Source: Chitinophagales bacterium (GTDB taxonomy: Bacteria; Bacteroidota; Bacteroidia; Chitinophagales; Saprospiraceae). Taken from it: a stretch of DNA of 64,000 nucleotides. The notes beneath the pieces were generated by a model. The model had not been told where the DNA came from, did not search any database, and saw nothing but the letters and a program-made list of their open reading frames with translations. The position numbers were made by a program, and so were the translations under genes. Numbering within the stretch: position 1 is the first letter of the stretch; the number at the start of each line of letters is the position of its first letter. The DNA lies in NCBI GenBank assembly GCA_013299105.1, contig JAAFJY010000016.1:1-64000 (forward strand), given 5' to 3'. Of the stretch, positions 8,992 to 18,253 are shown piece by piece.

Positions 8992-9554
8992 GGAGGGTCG
9001 CAACATCAATGTGATAACCTTAATGGAAAAATTGCTGTAAACCAACAATTTAAACCCAAAAAAATAGTAACCCAAAAGCTTTATTCAGCCTTTGATTGTC
9101 ACTTTTTCTCAAAACTCTTAGCTCAAAAATATAAAATCCTCTCTGATGTGTGCACTTAAGGCTCTATTTTTATTCATGAACTGCGAATAATAGTCGCATT
9201 CACGACGTCGGGGGGCAATTTGTCTATGCACAAAAGTCTCGTTTTTTGCATGAAATCTTGACAAATCCAAAGACACTGCTGAAAAATTCGTATTTTCGCC
9301 CCCGTTTTTAAGCACCTGAGCCTGCGAACCATTTGCGAGGCGATAGGTTTTTAAAAAGTGGCAAACTTTGTAGTTTGTTTTTTAAGTTCGCTAAACCATC
9401 GAAAACGAGTTTTTGAAGTAAAGCGTTAAGCACGTCAATCCTATTGATTTATGAAACTTCAACAATCAACAGGAGAGATATTACAAGAACTTAAAAAACG
9501 CTGTACTTAGCCATCTTATCCTTTTTCGCTGAAAAAGCCTAAATAAACCTAACA
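8992..9554. other. Intergenic region upstream of mdh
   Basis: This is a divergent gap of about 560 bp between the metalloprotease and mdh. A TATTTTCG sequence near 9290 resembles a -7 box but has no well-placed -33 partner. A 65-codon minus-strand frame here has no recognisable character. I see no RNA gene. Confidence 0.5.
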
Positions 9555-10487
9555 ATGAGTAAAGTAACCGTAGTTGGCGCTGGAAACGTTGGCGCAACTG
9601 TAGCCAATGTACTGGCTCACCGGGATATTGTCAAAGAAATCGTGCTGTTGGACATCGCTGGCAATATGGCCAAAGGCAAGGCCCTGGACATGTGGCAGCA
9701 GGCTCCCATTGACTATTACAGCACTTACCTGCGCGGCACCGATGATTACAAAGAAACCGCAGGTTCTGACATCGTGGTGATCACCGCTGGCGTGCCCCGC
9801 AAGCCTGGCATGAGCCGCGACGACCTGATTTCTACCAACGCCAAAATTGTAAGCGGCGTTACTTCTCAAATTTTGCAGCATTCCAAAGACCCCATCATCA
9901 TCGTGGTTTCTAACCCCCTGGACGTGATGACTTATGCTGCTTTCAAAACCGCTGGCCTGCCTTACACCAAGGTATTTGGCATGGCGGGCATTCTCGACAC
10001 CGCCCGCTACCGTGCATTTTTGGCCGAGGCCCTGAAGGTTTCTCCCAAAGACATCCAGGCGGTGCTGATGGGTGGCCACGGTGATACGATGGTGCCACTG
10101 CCACGTTACACCACCGTAGCGGGTATTCCAGTGACGGAATTGATCGGCGAAGCAGAACTGAACGCAATTGTGGACCGCACCAAAGTGGGCGGCGGCGAAC
10201 TGGTGAACCTGATGGGCACTTCAGCCTGGTATGCACCGGGTGCAGCGGCGGCCCAAATGGTAGAGTCGATCGTGCGCGACGAAAACCGCGTATTCCCTTG
10301 CTGTGTGCGCCTGGACGGCCAATATGGTTTGCACAATACCTTCGTGGGTGTACCCGTGAAGTTGGGCAAAGGCGGCATCACCGACCTGATCGAACTGAAA
10401 TTAAATGCCGATGAAATGGCCCTGCTGGAAGCGTCTTCCGCTGCCGTGAAGTCGGTCATGGATGTATATGATGGCATGGGGCTGTAA
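9555..10487 (+). CDS. mdh: Malate dehydrogenase
   Basis: A 310-residue LDH-like malate dehydrogenase that interconverts malate and oxaloacetate with NAD in the TCA cycle. The sequence shows the Rossmann loop GAGNVGATVA, the Asp that selects NAD at the end of the second strand (VLLDIAGNMAKG), the substrate-binding arginines in RKPGMSRDDL, VVSNPLDVMTY and the catalytic His in GGHGDTMVP. The length is typical. It is monocistronic, followed by a strong hairpin terminator. Confidence 0.97.
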   Translation: MSKVTVVGAGNVGATVANVLAHRDIVKEIVLLDIAGNMAKGKALDMWQQAPIDYYSTYLRGTDDYKETAGSDIVVITAGVPRKPGMSRDDLISTNAKIVSGVTSQILQHSKDPIIIVVSNPLDVMTYAAFKTAGLPYTKVFGMAGILDTARYRAFLAEALKVSPKDIQAVLMGGHGDTMVPLPRYTTVAGIPVTELIGEAELNAIVDRTKVGGGELVNLMGTSAWYAPGAAAAQMVESIVRDENRVFPCCVRLDGQYGLHNTFVGVPVKLGKGGITDLIELKLNADEMALLEASSAAVKSVMDVYDGMGL

Positions 10488-10510
10488 ATTGGTGCCCCGT
10501 ACTTTGATCA

Positions 10511-10547
10511 AAAAAAGCCTCACTAGTTTTGCTGGTGGGGCTTTTTT
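10511..10547 (+). terminator. Rho-independent terminator after mdh
   Basis: A 13-bp stem (aaaaaagcctcac pairing with ggggctttttt, one wobble) closes a short loop and ends in a T run. It can also serve the converging XisI-like gene. Confidence 0.85.
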
Positions 10548-10567
10548 ATTCACATCTTTATCAAGTC

Positions 10568-10903
10568 TCAAGCCACCGCAAAACCAGTATAAGGTCGCTT
10601 TTCAGGAGCATGAAATGCCAGTACAATGTCTGCTTTCGGAACCCCCGCTTCATGAAAAACATCCGCGAACGCCTCATCGGTACCGTCGTATTCTACATAC
10701 ACCTTTTCATTTTTGATGCGAACGTGTAAAATACAACCATAGCTTCGGCTACCATCTTTCCAGTGGTTGTGATAAATCAGGTAATTCAAATTTACCAGAT
10801 CCTCAACCAGGTAAATTTCTTCTTTCAAGTTCGCTAGCATGGAAGCTACGTAATCCTCCATGATCCCCTTGATGACCTGCTGGTATTGAGCTATTTTTTC
10901 CAT
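10568..10903 (-). CDS. XisI-like protein
   Basis: A 111-residue protein matching the XisI (fdxN element excision controlling factor) family along its length: MEKIAQYQQVIKGIMEDY, GCILHVRIKNEKVYVEYDGT and the C-terminal GVPKADIVLAFHAPEKRPYT. In cyanobacteria XisI works with XisH in controlling excision of a DNA element. Neither XisH nor an XisF-type recombinase is nearby. Stand-alone XisI homologues are common in other bacteria and have no firm function, so a role in excision is not claimed here. Confidence 0.85.
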   Translation of the reverse strand: MEKIAQYQQVIKGIMEDYVASMLANLKEEIYLVEDLVNLNYLIYHNHWKDGSRSYGCILHVRIKNEKVYVEYDGTDEAFADVFHEAGVPKADIVLAFHAPEKRPYTGFAVA

Positions 10904-10984
10904 TTTGACTATTTCTTAAACTAACGTGAATTTCAGATAAAACCAGCTATTTTTCAACTTTTGAGGATGGAGAAATGGTCAAGA

Positions 10985-11140
10985 TTTGTAAGTTTTCAAT
11001 TTCAACAAACCTAAAGCGTGCAAACGAATGCTCAACAAACCTAAAATCTTGCGAGCGAACCCCCACTTCGTAAATCGTAAGTAGTCATCATGCTAAAGCT
11101 AGACACGGCTCATAAGTCGTAAGTCAAAAAACTAACTTCG
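10985..11140 (-). repeat. Period-7 (GACTTAC) dispersed repeat, copy 1
   Basis: Read on the minus strand it gives gttttttgacttacgactta, a diverged middle, tttacgaagtgggggttcgc and cgtttgcacgctttaggttt. The order and much of the sequence match the copy at 21.0-21.35 kb, although here the left arm is degenerate. Confidence 0.65.
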
Positions 11141-11154
11141 CTCATGCTACTCTT

Positions 11155-11787
11155 TCAAAGCTCTTCCTGCACCCTCCTCCCACTAACTTGCTCATCTCCC
11201 CTCCGCAAATAATCCAAAGCCAAACGCTCATGCACCTCACTCGGCGCATCCACCTGTGTATATCGTCCCTTTTGCATCCTTTGCCGCATGGCCTCGTACA
11301 TACTTATTGCGCAGGCCACCGACACATTCAGGCTTTGGGCCATGCCCATTTGGGGGATGGTAAAATTGCCATCGCAATGGGCCAGTAATTCGGGCGACAA
11401 ACCCTCGGCTTCGTTGCCAAAGGCCAGGACCATTGATTGGTTCAAATCCAATTCATAGAGCGATTGGGCATTTTCGCCCAAACCCGTGCTGTAAAGCTGC
11501 TGGTAGCGCTGCTTCAAAAGGGCCACGCAAGGCTCAATATCTCGAAAAAGGGTGACATCTACCCACTTGCGGGCCCCGGCGGAGCTTCTTTTGCCCAATT
11601 CCAATTTGTGGTTTTGCAGGCCGGGCTTGCTGTACAACACATATACTTCCGCGATCCCCACCGCATCGCAAGAGCGCAAAATGGCTCCGATGTTGTGCGG
11701 GTCGTCTACGTTTTCCAGCAAAACGCTCAAGTCAAGCTGGCGTTGATAAGCCAAGGTCCTGATTCTGTTGGCGCGTTCCGGACTCAT
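11155..11787 (-). CDS. SpoU/TrmH-family RNA 2'-O-methyltransferase
   Basis: A 210-residue SPOUT methyltransferase. It has the three SpoU motifs: ENVDDPHNIGAILRSCDA, AFGNEAEGLSPEL and IPQMGMAQSLNVSVACAISM, which build the trefoil-knot SAM site. It probably methylates the 2'-O of a tRNA ribose, as in TrmH (G18), but the exact site is not decided by sequence. The ATG at 11787 overlaps the stop of the upstream lipoprotein gene as TGATG, indicating translational coupling. Confidence 0.88.
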   Translation of the reverse strand: MSPERANRIRTLAYQRQLDLSVLLENVDDPHNIGAILRSCDAVGIAEVYVLYSKPGLQNHKLELGKRSSAGARKWVDVTLFRDIEPCVALLKQRYQQLYSTGLGENAQSLYELDLNQSMVLAFGNEAEGLSPELLAHCDGNFTIPQMGMAQSLNVSVACAISMYEAMRQRMQKGRYTQVDAPSEVHERLALDYLRRGDEQVSGRRVQEEL

Positions 11788-13382
11788 CAATACCGACGCA
11801 AAGGTCTAAACTGAGAATTCGCAAACTCCAAAATGTGTACATACCTGTTTTCAAAGCGCTGGACATTGCCATATTGCTCCGATCCAGGCACCACCGAGGG
11901 GGCCGAGGTAATGGGAGAAAACTCAAAACGGGTATGCAAGCCCAATCCCGGACTCGACTCCAAACGATTGACAAAGCCCAAGCCATAACTCCCCAATAGC
12001 CTGCCATAATACAAGGTATGGTCATAGCCAGCCACCGCTTCGGGGGCGGGGATGGTGCCATAAGCCTGGTAAAAAGCCCGGCGAAAACTCAAAAGCTCCG
12101 GCGACTGGTCGTCCAGGAAGCTCACTTGGCTGATGCGTACTTTGCATTGTTCGTACAATTCGAGTTCCATTTGTTCGTATTCCATCCATTGGGGCATCCC
12201 ATACACCACCACTTGCTGGCCACTTACCTTGGCATTGCGCACGGCCCGCAGGAAGTAGAAAATAAAGGTCTCGTCGGCCCAAGAGGGGATGATCAAAGCT
12301 ACCTGGCTTTTGCCTTGCAGGTAGCTGCGCAAATTGACGCTGGTAAAATTCTTGTCTTCCGCAGGTACCTGGATTTCGCGAATGCTGTTGAAACCCCTTT
12401 CCCGATTTGCTTTGCGCAAAAATTCCAGGCAAGTCTGCTCGGCAGGGATGTTGCGGGCCACAAAAATCACGTCTTCGGGTCGAAACTCGGTCAAAGCATC
12501 TTTCAACAAAGCCCTGCAATGGGATTCCAGGGAGGGATTGAATTGGATGTAATTGGGGTTGTCGCGCGTCAAGGACCCCACCGCACTGTAGGGTGAGATC
12601 ATGGGTTTGTTGCTGCGCTTGGCATATTCTGCCAGGATGCGGATGTTGTCGCGCTTGTAGGGGCCGATCAGCAATTGGGCTCGATTGAGTTCCGGGCGGC
12701 GCAGGAGGCGATAAACTTCATTGGTGTCGGCCTTGGTGTCCATCACCGTTACTTTCAGGCGCATACCTTCTTGGCCCAATTGCTCCAAGGCCAGTTTCAT
12801 GCCGCTGTAATATTGCATGGCCCATTCGGCAACGACATTGTCGCTCGACTCAGGGCTCAGGTAGGTTCCAGCCAAAAAGGGCAAAAGCACCGCCAGTTCA
12901 TATTCCGGCTGGTTGTTGAACCGGATGGGAGGAGTATAAGTTGGTCTGCTGTTGTTAGAAGGGTTGCTGCTGGGGCCAGGGGTAACATTTGGCCCAGGGT
13001 TGGAATTTGGAGGCCTCGGTACCGAACCAGGCACCGTTCCGGGCACGGTGCTTGGAGTATTATTGCTTGCGCTAGAAGAGCTGCTGCCCCCTTTGATCGG
13101 CGCTGGCTGCATGTTTTCTTTCCAGCGGACGGTGTCGAGGCGTTCATTGGGGCGGGTTTGAACGGTGATCCATTCGCGCTTGACGGGGTCGTACACCGTT
13201 TGGCTGCCCGTATTGCTGGCGCTGGGGGTGTTGTATTCGCTGGGGCGATTGGTACTGGGTTCGCTTGGTTTGCTGGTGCTGACGGTTTGCAGCATACCAC
13301 AAGCCATCAGGCTCATCAATAAAAGGGACATAAGAGAAAAGGCAATGCCTCGCGGCAAACCCAGGGGTGTACAACAAGGCAT
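11787..13382 (-). CDS. LpoA/periplasmic-binding-like lipoprotein
   Basis: A 531-residue lipoprotein. The signal peptide ends in a lipobox (LLLMSLMACG). A low-complexity Ser/Pro/Asn/Gly linker runs from about residue 100 to 150, then a type-1 periplasmic-binding-like fold (YELAVLLPFLAGTYL, QLLIGPYKRDNIRILAEYAK, VALIIPSWADETFIFYFLRA, PEAVAGYDHTLYYGRLLGSY). It may bind a small ligand or act as an LpoA-like envelope factor. The ATG at 13382 lies 25 bp after guaA and just before the signal peptide. It is co-oriented with guaA and overlaps the methyltransferase start. Confidence 0.8.
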   Translation of the reverse strand: MPCCTPLGLPRGIAFSLMSLLLMSLMACGMLQTVSTSKPSEPSTNRPSEYNTPSASNTGSQTVYDPVKREWITVQTRPNERLDTVRWKENMQPAPIKGGSSSSSASNNTPSTVPGTVPGSVPRPPNSNPGPNVTPGPSSNPSNNSRPTYTPPIRFNNQPEYELAVLLPFLAGTYLSPESSDNVVAEWAMQYYSGMKLALEQLGQEGMRLKVTVMDTKADTNEVYRLLRRPELNRAQLLIGPYKRDNIRILAEYAKRSNKPMISPYSAVGSLTRDNPNYIQFNPSLESHCRALLKDALTEFRPEDVIFVARNIPAEQTCLEFLRKANRERGFNSIREIQVPAEDKNFTSVNLRSYLQGKSQVALIIPSWADETFIFYFLRAVRNAKVSGQQVVVYGMPQWMEYEQMELELYEQCKVRISQVSFLDDQSPELLSFRRAFYQAYGTIPAPEAVAGYDHTLYYGRLLGSYGLGFVNRLESSPGLGLHTRFEFSPITSAPSVVPGSEQYGNVQRFENRYVHILEFANSQFRPLRRY

Positions 13383-13407
13383 AATTTGGAATTTTTTTCC
13401 ACTGATT

Positions 13408-14949
13408 TTATTCCCACTCAATGGTTGCTGGGGGTTTGGTGCTGATGTCATAAACCACACGGTTGATGCCTTTGACATTGTTGATGATTTCGCTCGATAC
13501 TTTGGCTAAAAACTCATACGGCAAATGGCTCCATTCGGCAGTCATCCCGTCGAGGGACGTAACGGCGCGCAGCGCGATCGCTTGCTCGTAAGTACGTTCG
13601 TCGCCCATTACGCCTACCGATTGAACTGGCAAGAGGATTGCTCCAGCCTGCCAAACCTCGTCGTACAAACCAAAGTTACGCAAATTATCGATGTAAATGG
13701 CATCTGCCTCTTGCAAGAGTTTCACTTTTTGGGCATTTACCTCACCGAGGATGCGAATGCCCAAGCCCGGACCGGGGAAAGGATGGCGCTTGAGGATCTT
13801 GTCGGGCACGTTCAGTTCTTTGCCTACCTTGCGCACTTCATCCTTGAACAACATGCGCAGGGGTTCGACAATTTTCAAGCCCATTTTTTCGGGCAAGCCG
13901 CCTACGTTGTGGTGCGATTTGATGGTCACCGAAGGACCGTGTACCGAGACTGATTCAATCACATCTGGATAAATGGTCCCCTGGCCGAGGTAGCTGAATT
14001 CGCGGTGTTTTTTGCCTTCTTCTTCAAAAACCTCGATGAACAAACGGCCAATGGTTTTGCGTTTTTCTTCAGGATTGGTCACGCCTGCCAGTTCGCCATA
14101 AAAGCGATCTTTGGCGTCGATGCCAATCACGTTCAAACCCAGGTTTTCGTAAGAAGCCAAAACCTGCTCGTACTCGTTTTTGCGCAGCAAACCATTGTCT
14201 ACAAAAAAACAAAGCAAGTGATCACCAATGGCCCGGTCCAGCAAAGTAGCCGCTACCGTGGAATCCACCCCACCAGAAAGGGCCATTAGCACTTTTTCAT
14301 TGCCAATGGCAGCCTTCAGTTCAGCTACGGTGTGGTCCACAAAGGATTTGGGCGTCCAGGAGCCCTGACAACCTGCGATGTTGACCACAAAATTCTTGAG
14401 CAACTGGGCTCCGTCCAAGCTGTGGGTCACTTCTGGGTGAAACTGGATACAATAAACTGGTGCGCCAAAAGCCCCAGTTTTGGCTTTGTAAGCCGCCACT
14501 TCAATGCTTTCGGTGCCCGCCAACAACTCGAATTGATCGGGAATGCGCATGATGGTATCGCCGTGCGACATCCAAACCTGGGAGTCCTGTGGAATCCCAG
14601 CCATCAAAGGGTCTTGAGATTGGTGGATTTTGGAGAGTTGTGCTTTGCCGTATTCCCGTTTAGCAGAACGCTGCACTTGGCCACCAAAATACTGCGCAAT
14701 GTATTGCGCCCCATAACAAACGCCCAAAACGGGCCGAGAGCCAATCAGTTCGCTCAAATCGGGCTTCAAAGCGTTTTCATCGGTCACCGAAAAAGGGCTA
14801 CCGGAGAGGATGATCCCTTTGTAGGTATCATCAAGCGCAGGCACCTTATTATAAGGCACGATTTCGCTGTAAACATTCAATTCGCGCACACGCCGTGCGA
14901 TCAATTGGGTGTATTGCGACCCGAAGTCGAGGATCAAGATTTTTTCCAT
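13408..14949 (-). CDS. guaA: GMP synthase (glutamine-hydrolysing)
   Basis: A 513-residue two-domain enzyme that converts XMP, glutamine and ATP to GMP. The N-terminal class I glutamine amidotransferase has its nucleophile in [17 protein letters not shown] and His-Glu in [11 protein letters not shown]. The C-terminal ATP pyrophosphatase has the PP-loop [13 protein letters not shown], and the dimerisation domain ends in [19 protein letters not shown] promoter-like sequence sits so close to the ATG that the mRNA is predicted to be leaderless. Confidence 0.97.
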   Translation of the reverse strand: MEKILILDFGSQYTQLIARRVRELNVYSEIVPYNKVPALDDTYKGIILSGSPFSVTDENALKPDLSELIGSRPVLGVCYGAQYIAQYFGGQVQRSAKREYGKAQLSKIHQSQDPLMAGIPQDSQVWMSHGDTIMRIPDQFELLAGTESIEVAAYKAKTGAFGAPVYCIQFHPEVTHSLDGAQLLKNFVVNIAGCQGSWTPKSFVDHTVAELKAAIGNEKVLMALSGGVDSTVAATLLDRAIGDHLLCFFVDNGLLRKNEYEQVLASYENLGLNVIGIDAKDRFYGELAGVTNPEEKRKTIGRLFIEVFEEEGKKHREFSYLGQGTIYPDVIESVSVHGPSVTIKSHHNVGGLPEKMGLKIVEPLRMLFKDEVRKVGKELNVPDKILKRHPFPGPGLGIRILGEVNAQKVKLLQEADAIYIDNLRNFGLYDEVWQAGAILLPVQSVGVMGDERTYEQAIALRAVTSLDGMTAEWSHLPYEFLAKVSSEIINNVKGINRVVYDISTKPPATIEWE

Positions 14950-14953
14950 CGCG

Positions 14954-14985
14954 CAAAAATAACGCCAAAGGCCGCCAAAACCAAA
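14954..14985 (-). promoter_or_regulatory. guaA promoter, predicted leaderless
   Basis: On the minus strand TTTG, 20 bases, then TATTTTTG matches the Bacteroidota -33/-7 pattern exactly. Only CGCG separates the -7 box from the guaA ATG, so transcription should start at or within about two bases of the start codon. Confidence 0.65.
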
Positions 14986-15003
14986 GTCTTGGCGGCCTTT
15001 TTG
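14967..15003. terminator. Hairpin between ompA-like gene and guaA
   Basis: A perfect 12-bp stem (aaaggccgccaa / ttggcggccttt) overlaps the guaA promoter spacer. It may terminate the ompA-like transcript arriving from 15130 or modulate guaA initiation. The longer T run is on the plus strand. Confidence 0.5.
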
Positions 15004-15096
15004 GACAGAAGTTTAAATATTGTGTAAAAGTTTAGACCTGTGGTTTTGAGTCTAAAAAGAGGTGAAGGGCATGAGTAAATCAGTCTTTTAGTATCC

Positions 15097-15123
15097 TCTC
15101 AACTCCTCAACTTCTAAACTCTT
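15097..15123. repeat. Period-8 repeat after the ompA-like stop codon
   Basis: Units ctcaactc, ctcaactt, ctaaactc lie seven bases from the TAA stop of the ompA-like gene. Confidence 0.6.
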
Positions 15124-15129
15124 ACAAAA

Positions 15130-16638
15130 TTACTTCTGGTACAGTTCAAACTCAGTGCGGCGGTTGGCCAAACGGCCAGCAGCGGTGGCATTGTCAGCTA
15201 CGGGTTTGGTTTCTCCAAAACCAGCGTGATTCATACGCGCAGCAGTAATTCCTTTTGAAACCAGGTAGTCATAACATGCTTTGGCACGGTTTTCTGACAA
15301 TTTCTGGTTCAACACATCACTGCCTTGGCTATCAGTATGGCCATTGATGCGCAGGTTGTAATCAGAATAACGCTTGAGGATGTCCACAATTTGGTCCATC
15401 ACCACGAACGATTCCTTTTTGATCACGGCACTGCCCGTTTCAAACTGCACATTGCGGGCAGCAAAGTTCAAGGTTTCGCGGTCTTTGACCGTGATTTCTG
15501 GGCAACCGTTGTTGCTGGATGGACCAGGTTGGTTGGGGCAGCGGTCGTTGCTGTCGATCACACCATCACCATCGGTATCGGGGCAACCGCGCAAGGAAGC
15601 AGGGCCTTTTACGTCTGGACAGCCATCGTTTTTATCAGCTACACCATCGCCGTCGCGATCGGGGCAGCCTTTGGTAGCCGCAGTGCCCGCAGCATTGGGG
15701 CATTCATCCTGTGCATCAACGATGCCATCGCCGTCGGCATCACGAATGGGGCAACCACCATTGGCAGCAGTACCAGCCTCAGTGGGACACTTGTCTTCGC
15801 TGTTGATGATGCCGTCGCCGTCGCTATCGGGGCAGCCATTGGTGGCCGCAGTACCTGCTTCGTTGGGGCATTTGTCAGCGCTGTTGGCAATGCCGTCACC
15901 GTCGCTGTCGGGGCAGCCGTTGGTAGCAGCGGTGCCAGCTTCGTTGGGGCATGCGTCTTTGGCGTCAGCAATGCCATCGTTGTCGGCATCAGGGCAGCCC
16001 ATTGCTTTGGCAATGCCTGGTACCGTTGGGCAGGCGTCTTCTGCGTCCACTACGCCATCCTTGTCGCTGTCTTTTCCTGGTTTGTTACCCATGTCATCTC
16101 CTTGGTTGCCCAAGAAGAATTTCAGGCCTGCCCCCAATTGCAAATTGTTGCGCAATTCAGGGAAACCAATGCGGTATTCGCCCTTTGTGGACAGGTAAAC
16201 TGCGGGGCTCAAGCGAAAATCAAGGCCCACCCCCAGCGGCAGGGCAAAGTTGAATTCGCGCAGGTCTTCATAATTGGCCCCCAAACCCGCAAAAATATTG
16301 GGGCTGATAACAGCCTTGTCCAACAAACGCAATTGCAACAAAGCATCCAAGCCAAACAAACCCCCAGATTTGTTGGCCCCTGCATCATTGAGCAGGTAGC
16401 GGGCTTGGCCAATTTTAAACGGAAAAGCCAAATTCAAGGGTCCTTTCAGGTTGCGCTGGTATTCAAATTCCAGCCCTGTAGTAAAATCAGACCAGTCCCA
16501 ATCCTTGCTGGCAGGAATTTGGTAGTTAGGAAACAAACCGCGTACGGAAATGGCATCTTTGGTGAGGTCGCGTTGAGCATGTACAGTACCAATAGACAGG
16601 CACAACACCAAACTGAGCGTTAGGAGAAGTGATTTCAT
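15130..16638 (-). CDS. OmpA-family protein with thrombospondin type 3 repeats
   Basis: A 502-residue outer-membrane protein. It has a signal peptide (MKSLLLTLSLVLCLSIGTVHAQ), an N-terminal beta-barrel of about 170 residues, seven calcium-binding TSP3 repeats of the DxDGDGIxDxxDxCP type, and a C-terminal OmpA domain that binds peptidoglycan (VQFETGSAVIKKES, LRINGHTDSQGSDVLNQKLS, GFGETKPVADN). The ATG at 16638 is chosen because it begins the signal peptide; the longer frame adds an untypical leader. TSP3-OmpA proteins are abundant in Bacteroidota and link the outer membrane to the cell wall. Confidence 0.93.
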   Translation of the reverse strand: MKSLLLTLSLVLCLSIGTVHAQRDLTKDAISVRGLFPNYQIPASKDWDWSDFTTGLEFEYQRNLKGPLNLAFPFKIGQARYLLNDAGANKSGGLFGLDALLQLRLLDKAVISPNIFAGLGANYEDLREFNFALPLGVGLDFRLSPAVYLSTKGEYRIGFPELRNNLQLGAGLKFFLGNQGDDMGNKPGKDSDKDGVVDAEDACPTVPGIAKAMGCPDADNDGIADAKDACPNEAGTAATNGCPDSDGDGIANSADKCPNEAGTAATNGCPDSDGDGIINSEDKCPTEAGTAANGGCPIRDADGDGIVDAQDECPNAAGTAATKGCPDRDGDGVADKNDGCPDVKGPASLRGCPDTDGDGVIDSNDRCPNQPGPSSNNGCPEITVKDRETLNFAARNVQFETGSAVIKKESFVVMDQIVDILKRYSDYNLRINGHTDSQGSDVLNQKLSENRAKACYDYLVSKGITAARMNHAGFGETKPVADNATAAGRLANRRTEFELYQK

Positions 16639-16682
16639 GTTGTAGAATTGGTTTGAAAAACTTATCCTGCTCACATTTCGGC

Positions 16683-16797
16683 CAAAAAAGGTCAATTTCC
16701 GCCCCCCTCTTCGCCATTTTTTTCCGCCAATGCTGGGCATTGACTACAAAAAATAGGCTTGATGGAACGAAAATTAACTGCTTTTTTGTCTCGAAAC
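16683..16797 (+). repeat. Gene-upstream repeat, copy 1
   Basis: It begins caaaaaaggtcaatttccgc, continues with tcgccattttt and a gatgttgggc-like word, and ends acaaaaaa..tgcttttttgtctcgaaac. It matches the segment at 50836-50972 in the same order. Both copies lie just upstream of a minus-strand gene and point away from it. Confidence 0.6.
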
Positions 16798-17060
16798 CGC
16801 TAGGCTAAGTTTTTACAATTGTTTTCAAATTGGCTTTTAAAAAATCAAATTTAGTCAATTTTATAAAAAATGATGATTTTATCAACTGAAAAAACTGGTT
16901 TTCACCATAGAAAATTAGGCAAAGCCCCATTAAAAATGGTAATTATTACATTTAAAACCCCAAACGCTCATTTTATATTCAACACAATCAAAGACTTAGA
17001 ACTTGTGCCCGTTAGTTCTCAATCCTCATTTCAGCAAGTACCTTTCTTTGTTTAGGCAAC
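16798..17060. other. AT-rich intergenic stretch
   Basis: Nothing is supported here. A 61-codon plus-strand frame has no recognisable motif or start context. Confidence 0.5.
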
Positions 17061-17064
17061 AATG

Positions 17065-17200
17065 GTAAGTTCTCGTAAGTACGTTACAAACGTGCAGAAG
17101 CCCGGTGTCGGTCAGGAGACCCGACACCAGCACAACGCTAAATTGTCGCTGGTTCCAGGTCTCTGACCGGAACCATCTTACACGCGTTTGTAACGCGTAA
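17065..17200. repeat. Nested hairpin element
   Basis: Two hairpins, ggtgtcggtcaggagacc-cgacacc and ggttccaggtctctgaccggaacc, lie head to head and are partly complementary to each other. They are flanked by gttacaaacgtg and cacgcgtttgtaac, which also pair. The whole can fold into one long palindromic structure downstream of the S41 peptidase gene. A REP/MITE-like element or an elaborate terminator are both possible. Confidence 0.6.
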
Positions 17201-17239
17201 ACGGATCTTCAGTGGATTGAAAACTTACTTACACCCCCT

Positions 17240-18247
17240 TTATTTCCGCAATTCCTCCACCGCTCGCTCAATCACGGTATCAATGCCCTGATCCCGATCT
17301 GATTTTTTGAGCAAAACTTTCACATCGGGTGGCACTCCGTTCTCAAAATTCTCACCAGCAGGGCTCAAGGTCCTTGAAATGGAAAAGCGATACGTCCAGC
17401 CATTGGGCAATTGCCCGCCATTGGGGATACCCAGACCACCCCCCGAACTGTCTCCCAGCAAAATGACGTTGGGAATTTCTCTGGCACCCAAAGCAAAAAA
17501 AGAAGCTGCGCTAAAGGTTCCGCGATCGATCAAAACCGCGATTTTTTTGGTGTACTTGACTTGGTTTTTGTCGGGTTCAGCATAAGCAGCTTGGGGACCT
17601 TGAAAATCGTCTTTGCCCGGTCCGGATTTGAGATAAGAGTTGTAAAGCAGGGTTTTGGACAAAACGATCTGGTTCAAAATCCGCTGGATATTGGCTGCGC
17701 TGCCGCCGCCATTTTGCCGAATATCAAAAATCAAACCTTCGGAATTGCGGTACAAACTGAGGATGTAAGCCACATGCGCACCAGCCACCCGGTCCGAGAA
17801 AGAGTTGTAGCGCACATAAGCAATTTTTTTATTGGCGATCCAATTGTGCTCAAAAGGCCCAGTTCTGACGAAATCAGGGGTCAGGTATTTTTCCCTCACG
17901 ATCCGCATGTCCAGGTTTTCCGGCCCAAAAAGGGCAAAAGAATACTGTGAGGTGCGAAAAGGCGAAACCAGGTTCACATGCCCGTCCCGCAACTCGTTGA
18001 GCATGGCATTCAGCACGATGAACAAGGAATCACTGCTCATTTTTTCTTTGATGCGAGGCGAGTATTTGACCTTGATTTGGTCCCAGTTGATGCCTTTTAC
18101 ATCAAAAAAACTGTACTTGTCGCGGCATTCATTCCACAAGTACTCAAAATTCTCCCGTGGAGTATCGGCAGGTTCATCACCCAGAAAAGCTTTTTCGCAA
18201 GTAAAACATAAAACACAAATCGAAATAAGCGCTAGAAAACGAATCAT
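17240..18247 (-). CDS. S41-family peptidase, lipoprotein
   Basis: A 335-residue predicted lipoprotein (lipobox-like VLCFTCEK) with an S41 (C-terminal processing/tricorn core) fold. It has ELRDGHVNLV with the conserved DGH, the GLIFDIRQNGGGSAANI strand-loop and the nucleophile Ser in RGTFSAASFFA. The Gly-rich segment GDSSGGGLG lacks the catalytic Lys of CtpA-type enzymes, so a Ser-His arrangement is more likely. It lies six bases downstream of the barrel-like gene at 18254, probably in one operon. Confidence 0.85.
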   Translation of the reverse strand: MIRFLALISICVLCFTCEKAFLGDEPADTPRENFEYLWNECRDKYSFFDVKGINWDQIKVKYSPRIKEKMSSDSLFIVLNAMLNELRDGHVNLVSPFRTSQYSFALFGPENLDMRIVREKYLTPDFVRTGPFEHNWIANKKIAYVRYNSFSDRVAGAHVAYILSLYRNSEGLIFDIRQNGGGSAANIQRILNQIVLSKTLLYNSYLKSGPGKDDFQGPQAAYAEPDKNQVKYTKKIAVLIDRGTFSAASFFALGAREIPNVILLGDSSGGGLGIPNGGQLPNGWTYRFSISRTLSPAGENFENGVPPDVKVLLKKSDRDQGIDTVIERAVEELRK

Positions 18248-18253
18248 GGCAGT

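Noticed and set aside
9118-9315. 65-codon minus-strand frame before mdh
   Set aside because: No protein-like pattern and it lies in a promoter region.
15325-16623. A 432-codon plus-strand frame over the ompA-like gene
   Set aside because: It is antisense to the TSP3 repeats, whose regular codon use keeps the opposite frame open; the translated Val/Gly/Ala string has no domain.
16870-17055. 61-codon plus-strand frame between ompA-like and S41 genes
   Set aside because: No motif, no promoter, AT-rich drift.
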